Notes under the pieces: model-generated
What the model was told of the DNA's origin: nothing
The model's input: only the letters and a program-made list of their open reading frames with translations
Databases searched by the model: none
From: Verpa conica
Taxonomy: Eukaryota > Ascomycota > Pezizomycetes > Pezizales > Morchellaceae
Assembly: GCA_033030425.1 (NCBI GenBank)
Contig: JAUFSD010000003.1
Coordinates: 372,001-436,000, forward strand
Direction of reading: 5' to 3'
DNA: 64,000 bases
In this document: positions 23,359 through 35,000 of the stretch, piece by piece
Layout: each line of letters starts with the position of its first letter
Numbering within the stretch: the first letter of the stretch is position 1
Program-made: the position numbers and the translations under genes

Positions 23359-25204
23359 AGCTGTTTCCAGTAGACCTTTCAGAGTTGAGATGTTCGTGTT
23401 TTCGCGGGGAACGTGGGGTGGAGTTGGGGTGACGTCTCTGATAACCAATCACGTGTTATTCCCTGCATCCTTGGCGCTATTCATAGAGGGTTTCTTTTTC
23501 CATCTTAAGCTTTTTTGACACTATAGCTCAACCTCCAATCCCACTTCGGGCCGGGAAATACAAATAATCATGTCGAGTGAATCACCAAAGTCGATACAGA
23601 TGGATCTAATTCCATTGTCAAACATTCTTGAAGAGGACCGTAAGGAGGATTGCAACTCATGTAGAGCCATTGGTACGGTTTCTCCCCGGAAAGCCATGAT
23701 AAACCCAAGCTGATGCCTCTCCAGGGTCCGCTGCCTTTGTTGGTCTTGGTGCATACACTTTTTTTTCTGGTCGTGCCCAATTGCGCCAGCGAGAACAAGC
23801 CATCATGATGGCTAAAACACGGTGGGGAATTGGGGCTCGGAGATTAGGGATCTACGGCATTGCTACTAGTTTAGTGGGGATGGGTGTTTACAGGGCAGTC
23901 ATGTGATCGCATATCTAAGAGCTGCATAACTGCCTCCATACTTTTTTGCGGTATATTTAGGAAGAGGCGTTGTAGAATTTTTGCTTCAAAAGCTTTTTGT
24001 AAAATATGGTTCTGGGTTAGAATTCTCTAGCCTACCCTTTTGTGTTGGAAACTCTACTCATCCTTCATACCTCCAGAACCCTATTTGATCCCGTGGCTGC
24101 GTTTTACACTTCCTATAGGCCCCATAGATTGTGGCCTTCGCCTAGTAGTACATTGGAGAAAGGAGATTATTAAACCTAAGAATGCTAAGATTTCTTGAAC
24201 TCCGTTAAAGAAAAAACGCATATATAGGACGATACTAACCGCCTCACATACAGATTCTGTTTAGGAGGCTTTGTAATACTTAATACTAATAGTTAGAACT
24301 GTATTTTTATGTCTTTATACTATTATTGAAAAGGGTAGACTAGCTAGAAACGGGTCTTGACATAATAAATAGTAGGGTATGAATATGTTTCAGCGCTTAA
24401 ACTATAAACACTGATTTATGAGCTAAGTTATGCCTTTTTATCAATTGAATTTCTGGGTAATAAGATAAGCAATAAAGATTTGTTAGCCCTAGCGTGTAGA
24501 GAGCCACCCGAGTGATGTTCTATGCGTATAATTATAGAGCAGCCTTCACCTAATACATCTGCTCTTCGATCTACAAGGAGAGATACTTCCTGCGTAAACT
24601 AAGGACAAATGGCAATAATGACCCCCGCAAGAACTTGAGCATCTTCTTCTATGTAAGGTATGATTCCACCCTTAAGTTCTGGTATTCTAGTCTATTCTTG
24701 GTAGTAGGATTTTTGACAGACCCTAAACTACCAGCACATAGGTTAACAAGGAAAGAGTGGTTAAACAGACTACGATTATAATATCACATATAGCAAAAGG
24801 TTTTTAAAAAATTCAGAATTCCTTGATTTATAATTAGTAGTACTCCTCTTATAATTAGTTTGTCTTAGGGCTAAGACTAGACATAAAATACTTAAAACAA
24901 TTGGCTTCTCGTACCTATGATACCTTCTAAGTAGCCGATGGGTATGAGGAGGCCTGGGATTCCCAAAAGGTACATACATACATGTATTCAAGTAAAGTTG
25001 GTTGAATTTCGGCCGCATGCACATCCAAGGATCAGGCCCACGGTAAATATCAGTAATCCTGGTACATACATATATAAGCCTCACTTACACCCCGCACTCC
25101 TCTAGTTACAGGTCTGCGTCCACAAACCCACCATTCATAGGTTGTTATCTGGAGCATATACTTACTTCGAATCATACCGTGTCACCCGCCCTTCTATCAC
25201 AAAA
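23359..25204. other. Intergenic, divergent AP-3 mu / PLP enzyme genes
   Basis: 1.85 kb between two genes that read away from each other. Apart from the weak ORF at 23521-23754 I see only AT-rich spacer, no RNA gene and no clear inverted repeat. Confidence 0.45.
23521..23754 (-). CDS. Small ORF, possible exon of an unrecognised gene
   Basis: A 77-residue open frame with believable amino-acid composition (HQLGFIMAFRGETVPMALH; RSICIDFGDSLDMIICISR), ending EVGLEVEL before a stop. It lies 5' of the AP-3 mu start on the same strand, without a recognised family, promoter or partner exon. A second frame overlaps it. It may be a terminal exon of a short gene, a relic, or chance; I lean to uncertain. 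Confidence 0.22.
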   Translation of the reverse strand: MHQDQQRQRTLERHQLGFIMAFRGETVPMALHELQSSLRSSSRMFDNGIRSICIDFGDSLDMIICISRPEVGLEVEL

Positions 25205-26343
25205 ATGTCTAATGCAGCCACTCCCACACTTCCTCTCACTCGTGACTCTGTCATCTCCGCTCATGCACTAATCGCCTCCAACATCCACCGCACCCCTGTC
25301 TTCACCTCAAAAACCCTCTCTGCCATCGCAACTTCCAACCTTAACCATAACTCCGGGGCCGCGGGACCAAGGATCAACCTCATTTTCAAAGCCGAGAACC
25401 TCCAAAAGATCGGCGCGTTCAAGATCAGGGGGGCTACATACGCTATTGCAAGGCTAAGTGATGATGAGCTAAAAAGAGGGGTTGTGACTCATAGTTCTGG
25501 TATATTCATAGTAAGAGAAGATTTTAATAGAACAATACTTAACATCTGCATATAGGAAATCATGCACAAGCCCTTGCTCTAGCTGCCCGTGAAGCTTCTA
25601 TAGCTCGTGGCTTCCCAATACCAACCTATGTTGTCATGCCCTCTATTTCTACGCCTAGCAAAATCGCTGCTACAAAAGGATATGGGGCTGAAGTGACTCT
25701 TTGCGATATAAGAGAGAGAGAGGCTACTGCAAAGAAAATTCAAGAGAGAACAGGTGCTGCACCTATTCCACCCTACGACCATCCTCATATCATCCTTGGT
25801 CAGGGAACACTAGCATTGGAACTTCAAGAACAAGCGGCCGAACTCGGAATGCCATTAGACGCAATAGTGGCCCCGTGTGGAGGGGGTGGTATGTTAAGCG
25901 GGGTAGCAATAGCATGTCAAGGAACAGGTATACGTGTGTATGGTGCCGAACCGCGAGAGGGGGCGGATGACGCTGCACGAGGTCTCAAGGCTGGTAAAAG
26001 AATAGAGTTTGTGGAGACCCTCACAATTGCCGATGGCCTACGAGCAGTACTTGGGGTGATGAATTGGGGGGTAGTGAGTGATAAGAACCTTGTCAAAGGT
26101 ATTTTTACAGTGGGGGAGAGCGAAATTAAGAGTGCAATGAAGCTAGTGATAGAGAGGATGAAGATACTGATTGAACCAAGCAGTGCTGTGCCCGTGGCTA
26201 CTGTGTTGGGTGGGGAAGAGTGGAGGGAAGAGGTAAGTGGGTGGGGGGGAGGGGAGGGGAAGGTGTTTAATGTGGGAATTGTGTTAAGTGGTGGGAATAC
26301 GACTCTTGAGAGGATTATCGACTTGTTTGGTGGGGCCAAATGA
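25205..26343 (+). CDS. SRY1: PLP-dependent serine racemase / threonine-type dehydratase
   Basis: Fold-type II PLP enzyme of the serine racemase / 3-hydroxyaspartate dehydratase / threonine dehydratase group. Exons are 25205..25499 and 25556..26343 (56-base intron, GTATAT...ATAG), giving 360 residues. The PLP lysine lies in KIGAFKIRGA. The substrate/cofactor loop SSGNHAQALALAARE is restored exactly across the splice. A glycine-rich phosphate cup (CGGGGMLSG) and the C-terminal SGGN pyridine-contact motif are present. There is no ACT regulatory domain, so it is the short catabolic form rather than biosynthetic Ilv1. The yeast relative is Sry1; the true substrate cannot be told from sequence. It is convergent with COQ7, with 119 bases between stop codons. 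Confidence 0.93.
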
Positions 26344-26462
26344 GTACGTTGAAGTCATCTGTAAGAATATTCCTATAATATCCATAGAGGTTTGACAGTA
26401 GAAATGAAGGAGCTGCCATACCCCCCCTAGATCAAATGCCTTGTTTATAAGCATCCTACTTT

Positions 26463-27330
26463 TCAAACCCTTGAACTGAGCCAAATAGCAGCTTTACAGC
26501 CTCCTCTAATCACGTTAAAGATAATTTCGTACCCACCAGCTCCCTTTGCATCATGCTCAATAGCCGTATCAAGACTATCACCAATGTCAGTAACGTACAG
26601 TTAGTAAGCTTGCCCCACGATGAATGTGCATACTGTTCCAGTTCATCATCCCTAAACTCCCTAATCGTATCAATCAGCTCCTTCAACTCTCCACTCTTCA
26701 GCAACTCCTTATCGTTCTTCAGCATCTCCAACAGGGCCCTAATCTGGTCATTATAATGCCCGCCGATCTCTGTCTCTACTGCTTCTGTGCAGGCCATCGC
26801 AGCTTTCTCTCCCAACAGAGCTGTACCAACACCCAAAGCATAGCCAGCGATGTTCCACAATGGCCGCATTGCTGTAGGGCGAATCCGGTGCTTTGAGATA
26901 AGATTATTGAAGGTATTGAGGTGGTGAACCTCTTGGTCCCACATGTGTCTGATTATAGGGCGCAAGCGGGGGTCACTTTTAAAGACTGCATATTGACCAG
27001 AGTAGATAAGGTTTGCACCAAGTTCGCCAGCTTGGTTGACACGGATCTAGAGGGGTTAGTGGGGGTCCAAGGGGGGAGGAGTGATGGTGATTGTGAGATA
27101 ATGGTAGGCTGTGGGTTGTGGGTAGACGTCACACTTACAGCACGCTCAAGGAAGTCTTGCTCTTTTTCAGTGAGAGGTCGATGTGGGGGTGACGAGGGGC
27201 TGGCTGTCGTACCAGCTGGAATAGTAGCTGTAGCAAGACCCCGAGCAGAGGCGTAGGAAAGTGCAGCTGCCGACGGCCGCAACTGAACTCGGAACGATTG
27301 TGCAAGGGCAGGAGCAAACCGGTTGGCCAT
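26463..27330 (-). CDS. COQ7: 5-demethoxyubiquinone hydroxylase, mitochondrial
   Basis: Di-iron hydroxylase for the penultimate step of ubiquinone synthesis, at the matrix face of the inner membrane. Minus-strand exons are 27330..27139, 27046..26634 and 26574..26463, giving 238 residues. The N-terminal ~45 residues are Arg/Ala/Ser-rich without acids ([20 protein letters not shown]), a mitochondrial presequence. Di-iron ligands appear as the Glu in NQAGELGA, ExxH in [10 protein letters not shown], the Glu residues in [14 protein letters not shown], and ExxH in [15 protein letters not shown]. The last motif is rebuilt across intron 2, which supports that junction. The C-terminus is [13 protein letters not shown]. 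Divergent from RTF1 with 367 bases between start codons. Confidence 0.96.
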
Positions 27331-27697
27331 GACTATTATACTGAGGGTGGGAGATCTAGAGATCGTCTTGCCACTTTTCCCACGTTTAGGCAATTTGAAA
27401 CGTCTCTACCACTGCTGGTACGTTGGCGACGGCGGGGTGACGCGACGTCATGCAGCCCGCTATGTCATCAACCCTAAGCCCTAAATTAAACATCGCGCAA
27501 GGCATCGCGCTGCTCGTGCTGCTAAATTCTACCTGTGAGCATATAACCTCCGTCTGCCCCATTCCCTCCATCCCCCTAAATCTCTCCTTTCTTCTTCGTG
27601 TCCTCTTGCTACACTAGAAAATTCTCTTTTTCTGCGTCAATCGTTTATTTACGCTATCAAAAAGAATACACAAAATTCCCCGTACAGCTTAGCCACA
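27331..27697. promoter_or_regulatory. Shared divergent promoter, COQ7/RTF1
   Basis: 367 bases between the COQ7 start (leftward) and the RTF1 start (rightward). It must contain both promoters and 5' UTRs. A short stretch at about 27420-27500 is GC-richer than its surroundings (GGCGACGGCGGGGTGACGCG). A TGACGCG-like site there might bind a bZIP factor; this is inference only. Confidence 0.55.
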
Positions 27698-29567
27698 ATG
27701 TCCCTCGATGACGAACTCCTTATGCTTGCGGGTGAAGACGATGAAGACACGAAACTATCTTCGCCTCCCCGCCGAAAACGCTCCTCACCACCAACTTCTA
27801 CATCTCCTGCAAAGAAACGCTCTAGACCGGCAGCTACAAAAAAGGCAAAACCTAAGAAAACAGCAAAGAGGACCGACTCAGACGACGATGATGATGACGA
27901 TGAAGAGTAGGCCCCCCTTTTCTCTCGTAGTTCAACGTTGTGTCCTTTCAGCCTCCCTTCCTCTACCCGCAATTTCACACTTTGATCGTAGAAACTGATC
28001 CCTATCAGCTCATCAGCACTCTCGGAAGCCCCCTCCTCAGACATTTCGTCACAGTCTGATGCAGACGAAGCCATGGACCTTGCCTCCTCCTCAGACGAGG
28101 AAGACAGTGTTCAGGATCTTTACCCACTTGAGGGTAAATATAAAGATGCAGCCGACATGTCGAAGCTCCTTGCGATGGAAGAGATCGCCCGCGAGGCAGA
28201 ACTCGCTGAGCGAGCGGCGCAGATTGAGCGCGCCCAACAGGACCGACACCTGCGAAACCTTCTCAAGAGCCGTAATGCTAGTGATAAAGCCAATGGACTC
28301 TCTGCTAGTGGGGGGTCTAGCACGAGAAGGAGTGCTAGGACAAAGAGTATGCCTAAGAAAAATGAAGAAACTACAAAGCGTGGGAAACTAGAGGAACTGA
28401 AGAAGGCAAGGGAACATAGAAGTACTAGGGCTGCAGAATCAGGGAAAGCGGACCGTGGAGACGACGATGGACCCAAGAGAAAAAGTGTAGCAGACGATGA
28501 TGATGAGAAAACAGGTTTCGCAGAAGACCTCTACACAGCTTCAAAGGAGGAGCGGGAAATCCAAACCTCAGATGCAAACAGGGCCCGAATCGGCCGAACA
28601 GGCCTTGGAAAACTCTGTGATTACCCTGGCTTCGAAGAAGCTGTTCGAGGTTTGCCACTCACTTCCCCTTTATATTGCCGTCTTCATACTAATAGATATA
28701 GACTGCTTCGTTCGTGTCTCCCTCTACGATCGTGAGAAAGAAACAACCGCCTACAGAATCGGCCAGATCAAGGGATTCGTAACTGGCAAGCCCTATACCA
28801 TGCTTGACGGAAAGCGTCGTACGGACCAACATGTACGCATCCAACATGGTATCTCTGAGAAATCCTTTGCTATGGAATTTCTCAGTGACTCGCCTATGAC
28901 GGAAGCCGAATTTACCCGTTTTAAGAAGCAACTCGAATTCGACAAAGTTGCGTTGCCTTCCTTGAGTTTTGTAGAGAGAAAAGCGCAGGATATACGTGCA
29001 CTAGATTCACGCACGCTTACACCAGAAGAAGTCGATGCAATGATTGCTAAGCGCAATAAGGATAAGATTGATCCAGTCAAGGTTGTGCTTGCCCGGTCTA
29101 AGTTAAGGCAAGCAAGGGAGGTAGCGGTGACGAACGGGGATGAAGGGGAGATATTGCGCATCGATAAGGAACTACAAGAGCTTGAAGACTCAACAGGGCG
29201 GCCACATGCACGGGCAGATAGCCAGATGGACCGCCTAGCTCGCCTTAACGCAGAGAACAGAAAACGCAACATTGCCGAACTCCGAAAAGCCGAACTTGAC
29301 GAAAAGCGTGCAGCTAGGAGGGCAGCTGAGGAGGCAGAGCGGAGTGGAAAGATGAGTAATCCGTTCATGCGAGTCAAGACCAAAGCTCGGGTTATGCATA
29401 GCTCTGTTGAAGTCCGGACTGAGAAAGTGGAAGGTGATGCTACTACTGAGGAAAGTACGCCAAAAGGTGTAGGGTTAATTGGGAACGGTGCAAAGAAGGG
29501 GAGAAGGATGGGTGGTGTTGATGATGTTATTGCGTCCCTGGATTTTGGGATCGATATTGAGATATAA
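27698..29567 (+). CDS. RTF1: RNA polymerase-associated protein Rtf1 (Paf1 complex)
   Basis: Paf1-complex subunit that binds elongating RNA polymerase II through phosphorylated Spt5 and promotes H2B ubiquitylation. Exons are 27698..27906, 28009..28649 and 28702..29567, giving 571 residues. The N-terminus is basic then acidic, low complexity. A histone-modification-domain-like helix begins at YPLEGKYKDAADMSK. A charged linker follows. The Plus3 domain, about residues 240-375, contains YPGFEEAVRDCFVRVSLYD, AYRIGQIKGFVTGKPY and RRTDQHVRIQHG. The C-terminal third is helical and charged, including NAENRKRNIAELRKAELDE, and ends near DVIASLDFGIDIEI. Intron 2 uses GTTTGC. Divergent from COQ7. Confidence 0.95.
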
Positions 29568-31540
29568 CCCTATCATCTTCAGTTCTTTCATAAGCGTTGT
29601 GGATATTACCACTATTTCTATGGGATGTTGGTGTTTTACTTTTAGAGTCCTACTTCATCATGTTTTTTTCACAGGACGACTCTTTCTTTGTATCTTTTTT
29701 ACTTCACGGGTTACGGCAAGGAACAATAGGCGTGCTTTATTCTCACCAAAGGAGATATTTCAGAATTTCTTTCCTAGGAGTTTTTTTATTGTTACTGGTT
29801 CTTTTCGTTATAATAGGAAGTGGTTTAAGGGGGAAAATAACGTGGCGTGTACAAAAATACATAGGAATTAATGAGATAAATTTATTGAGCGTATGGGGGT
29901 GTTCTTTCGGTATGAAGAAGAAAAGAAACCGTATCCATTCCCTTCCTCTTTGCGAATCGAATATTCACTTACAAGCCGATTACATGTATTTGGGGTTCAG
30001 TGTGGCAAATGGTGAGTGATAGTGTGTGAGTCTAGTTACGTTATGTCATCAATGGGCTGGTGCACCTCAGGATTACTATGCGTACTCTACTTCTCTTTGT
30101 CATTGAAAACAAAGAAATTATGACCGGAATACCCGTTTTTGACACATGAGCACAGATCACATTATTCTACAGGTTCATCAATAACAGCCAGTCTTATCAA
30201 CCTATCTATATATCAAACCTCAGCGTTAAGAGAATAAGCAGCAACAGTCTCTCCTGGCGGGAATCCAACTACCACTAGAAAACTTAATAATGCTGCTGCC
30301 GACCGAGATAAGTTTACGACTACACCTCCCTGTCCAACGGGTGCCAACTGAGAAGTTAACGACAGCTCGATGCAGAAGCAGATGGGGTATCTATGTTTGT
30401 GACCCTGGTTTAATCAACATCCGTACCTAAAATAACATGATATAAAGACACTAACTCGATTAGTCACCCTCTTCTATGTAGCCAGTACCTCGGCATTTTT
30501 AGAGATCCCTGCAAACACCATGAGTCCACGGAGAGCAGCAGGGTCATTATCGTCGGTCAGCTAGAGTAAATGGCTCTTCAACTTTATGTCTAGATTTCAC
30601 ACCAATCTTAGTCGCCTTGCCTAATAAAGAAGAATGGAATCAGAAAATGCCCCCGCAATGCGAGAGTCTTGGTTCTGTTTCTTTCAAACACCAATTTAGA
30701 GTGGAACTAGCTATAAAAAAAGGCGAAACTCTTAACCTTTAGGAGTTACAATGAGTTGTCAGGTTTAAACCTAGAAGGAAGTTCCTTATCAAGATTAATT
30801 TAAAATATCTTTCCTAATTTAAAATAGGCTGGGGAGACTAGGAGCCCGTAGACTTACAACAGAGTTGTATGTACTCTATTCGTGTTGAACTAGGTCAGCA
30901 TGTGTCGAGAGGGGACACTTAAAATCAGCAATTACAGTCTAGTGTAAGAGGAACCTGCATATCCTAGATCTAGAGATGGTAGGATTTTTTTAATACAAGC
31001 TAATACCTAGCCTTACCCTCCTAGAGAACTACAAGCACTATCCCAGACAAACTCTTGAAAGTATTCTTTTCGACACTAATACTATTAAAGGTTGATTCAA
31101 GATGTCAGGTATGAAGTAAGGTATGATAAGTGGAGATCAAAATAGAGGTTTTGCTACTATCCTAGTTCATTGATAGTGGGTATACCTATATACGCTCGAT
31201 CCAAACAGAACACATAAACAAAAAAAACCGTGGTATCGGCACCAGATCTTTTCATGCAGCCCCCTAAGCCCGTATCCCCCGTCTATAAATATCACTGTTT
31301 CTATCACGGTAAAGAATATTTTTTGCCTCAAATAACTACTCGCATTACCCATGCACAAGCAAGTCAACTTACCTCTCCTAAATATAAAGTATAGAAATAT
31401 ATATCATGCCTCCCGCTAAAAAAATACAAAAAACATACAAAAATGGAAATGAAAAAGAAAACAATCGAGCCGACCTAAACCTTTCACTACACCATGGCCC
31501 AGCATGCGTTACTCAAACAACCACGTTTCCACAAATTTAA
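29568..31540. other. Intergenic, about 2 kb
   Basis: RTF1 3' UTR followed by AT-rich spacer up to the stop of the small minus-strand gene. No recognisable coding frame, inverted repeat or RNA gene was seen. Confidence 0.5.
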
Positions 31541-32002
31541 CTACTCTTCGACTATGGCGTTTTTCTCATGCTCCTTTTCAAACTCTGCCATTGCTGTACG
31601 GGCATGAATTACGTTCGAGTCCTCCACCCAATCCCACACGCAGAACCGTTCGACAACGTTCTCGTTCGAAGATTCTTGGTTGAAATCACTCATATCCAAG
31701 CCAGAGCAGTCAACTGCAGGAATCGGCTGACCGTTTGCGTAAGCCGATTCTTGAATATCGAACTGCTGGAGGCCAACCCGCACATATTTGCGGCGTCGAG
31801 ACTCAGAAGTCGTGACTCGAGAGATGTATGGGACGACTTTCTTTGGAGCTGTAGGAGGTGAGGGTGGAGGTGTGGATGGTGGAGGTGAGGGAGAAGCAGA
31901 GAAGTATGGCTTAGGGGGCGTTCGCTGACCAGATGTTTGCTGGTAGTTTACATGAGGACTTGGAGCTGCTGCTGGAGACCTAGGATCTCTGCTAGTCGTC
32001 AT
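31541..32002 (-). CDS. Hypothetical small proline-rich protein
   Basis: A single-exon frame of 153 residues with believable composition, unrecognised. The N-terminal half is Pro/Ser/Thr-rich and probably disordered (PSPPPSTPPPSPPTAPKK). A compact-looking C-terminal half follows: PYISRVTTSESRRRKYVRVG, QQFDIQESAYANGQPIP, then ERFCVWDWVEDSNVIHAR and an acidic helix ending KEHEKNAIVEE. The tryptophan-containing CVWDWVED patch is distinctive. The composition contrasts with the AT-rich flanks. It is the last plausible gene before the long gene-poor interval. No signal peptide or transmembrane helix is seen. It could be a lineage-restricted gene. Confidence 0.6.
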   Translation of the reverse strand: MTTSRDPRSPAAAPSPHVNYQQTSGQRTPPKPYFSASPSPPPSTPPPSPPTAPKKVVPYISRVTTSESRRRKYVRVGLQQFDIQESAYANGQPIPAVDCSGLDMSDFNQESSNENVVERFCVWDWVEDSNVIHARTAMAEFEKEHEKNAIVEE

Positions 32003-35000
32003 TAGAGCTATTGGACTTGTATCGTGATTAATCGTGGTAGTGACCTCTTGAGGCGTCTAGAGAAGGGAGATGATTTTCTAGCTTAATAGGATATCAGGAA
32101 GAAATCTCGATGGCTAAGGGGATTTTCCTGCTCTAATCGAAGTTGTAAAGGTATTCACTGATTGGTTGGTACCGGATAGTAACCGGAATCTCAAGCCAGA
32201 TCTGATATACAGGCACGGTTAGAGGATTGGTTGGTATTTCAGCTACAACGCTGCCCATGTGCTCCGTTTATATAGTTCTAAATCCTACCGCAGTTCGACC
32301 AATCCGTCGGGAGTGCCTAATCGTCGGGAACAACACATAGCTACTTCTCATGATAGACATGCTTAGTCCAGGTGTGCCAGACTACTGCCGGATGAAGTCA
32401 ATTCATCTCCGCTTTGCGGCTTTGATCGGGGCCCAAGGTCGAAAGAGGGGCAGGAATTGGTTCCGAATGGATAAGAACGGGACTCCTGGAGAACGGCTGC
32501 CAGAACGGCCGCAGGGGGAGAGGTTCGAGAACAGGCCAAAGCGTAGTAAATAAAGTCCCTCATTCCTTGAGAAATCCTATCAATAACGTCTGGGAGTAGA
32601 TAGTTGAACAATTGCGAAAAAATAAAAATATGAAAGCTACCTGTGGTGCGCCCTAGTGGCGGTAACGAGGAGTTGCAGGATCACCACTCACCATCTCATG
32701 CAATAAGCAAGAAAAGTAAAATGAGAAGGATAAAAGTGCACAGTGCACTTTTCGCACCTTTCAACATTTTCAGCAGGGTGGGTAGTATCGAGGTCATCTA
32801 CAAGGGGGTCAAGGAAGCGAGCTAAAGCAGACCCGCCAGGCTGGGTGTACCGTTATGATGGGCGGTTTCCAAGAGTAGAACAGCGGGGTGTGTGAGGTCT
32901 CCATGGTTGCATGCATGGAAACTTCACCTTTGTAGGAATAGATGCATTGGAAAAAGCGGGGCCGACGGGGCTCTGGAACCAGTTGGAGCGTAAATGTGAC
33001 CCGACACCTTGGAATCGAGAAGTCAATGGCTTTCCCATCCATCCCATGCGCGGGACCCGGCACCCCTCCTAATTCAGTCTTGGTGCCCGAATAGCGGAAC
33101 AGAGTCCTGGGTCGCCCAGCGCCACAATAGACCTTACTTTGGGAGACGTGGGGGTTTCAACAATCCCAATACTACCACTGATGTTCTATTCCCACTCCCT
33201 ATGGTTCCAGCACCAGGGTTACATGTCCCACCAGAAGTCCTTACCTTCAAACATACTAATCGAGAGATCCATCGGGATACTCCCCTACGATCGTCTAATG
33301 TGGCTCGCTAAAAGAACCTTTTCTTGGATCAAGAGTCTTTACTTCAATGTTATCAGTACATCTACCCACCGCATACCCAGGGACCTGGTACGGAGGAAAT
33401 TCCGAATTAGTAGAAAGAGCTAAAATGTTACACTTTAACAGGAAAATGCACGGCTATATGTATTGTGAATTAGATTACCTTCCATGTCTTCCTTTGTACC
33501 CACCCACATTACTCTTCTAGCCCCCTTTTCCTGTTTCCTGTTTCTTATGCATCCGAGTTTTTACTTATATAGATTAATTCAGGCTATTATACTCTGTAAT
33601 GCATGGTCCCAGTTTTTTAAAGTACGTGAGAAGAACGGTAACAGGGGAAAAACAAACCCTGAAGGAAATTTTTAATCAGATATATGCACCAGATATATGC
33701 AATTAATGTACTTGAGATTTCAAGTATGTGCCCTCCAGGACAGCACACCTCCACCCGTTAGAGTTACCAGGGTAGACCGCAGATTCGGGACTCTTGCTTA
33801 CTTTTTCTACTCCAAGTAGTGTCGAGCCCTTTTTCTTTCTAGGCAACCATTACCAAATTGTGTCACTTTCAGCGGTAGGACAAGTGTCTACATACGCATT
33901 ATACTACTAGTACTAGAGTAGGAGACAAGAGAATAGTGCGAAGAGAACGCGATGCTTCAGGCATCGCAGGATCTGTGGTTATGACGTGCCAGGTCCTAGG
34001 TTAGATCTGGTAGAGGTTTCTTTTACCACACCACTTATTGGAGTCCCTGGAACTTTTCCAAGGCATGCGGCTTACCAGGGTATACTTAAGAGGTCATACA
34101 CCCAGAAAGACACGTCTATCTCGCTATCGGGACACCATTTTTGATAGAATGCCCGATTGTCTGCCCCCACTCCCACTTGCGGATTGTAATCTGGCCCCAG
34201 GTTTATCATCAAAATAGTTTCTAAATATTGATTTTAAATGATTCGAGTCAGTGCGCTAGTAGAGCTTGCAGGAAAAGTGCCCCTGGTCCCGTGGATCCGT
34301 AAGTCCTCTTGCAATCGCCGTCCCGAGATATGATGAATTCAGTCTGACCAGCACCCGGTGTCTACTAGGCCCGTCACCCTGGGTGTGAATTCTTGGCACA
34401 TATTTAAGTTTATTGGCCGCATTATGCAGAAGAGCTGGAATTATATGCATATAGCCGCCAGTCAGTATATATTGTCGTTCTCAACGGAGATTTGCGCCGT
34501 TCTCGGCGGAACTGTGCCAAAGTCTGGTCCACTACGGCGGTAAATTAGTAATACTCCAAGATGTTGTATCCTGTTTTTTTTTCACCTTATAACACGGGTT
34601 TTACTTTTTCTTTTCTCACCAGTCATCTTCTCCCCAGAGACACGGTAGCAACAGCCTAATAGAACACCAAAATAAAACAAAAAGGCCAAGTTAGTAGATA
34701 TAATAGGACCTCGACACACAACAAAAAAATTGATTCTAAAATGTACTTTAGTACAGACAAAAAGCTACTACAACGTCTGATAGGTGTGGTCAGGGCCTTA
34801 CCGAGGACATAGTGCGGGCCATACCACGATTACACTAGGTAGGATACGTTTCTTGACAACGTAGAGCTACATTGCGTGGATGTCTCGGAGCTCGAGTAGC
34901 ATCACATGTGGACCAAATAGTATATGGTTCAATGGGTGTAGACAGTAATTGGCTAATATATAATATTCTTGAAACCGTAACTAGTCACGAGGATTCTTTT

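Noticed and set aside
32350..33423. Several frames of 60-100 residues in a patch with more even base composition
   Set aside because: No frame is dominant, none shows a known motif, and frames interrupt each other; possibly decayed repeat, not a supportable gene.
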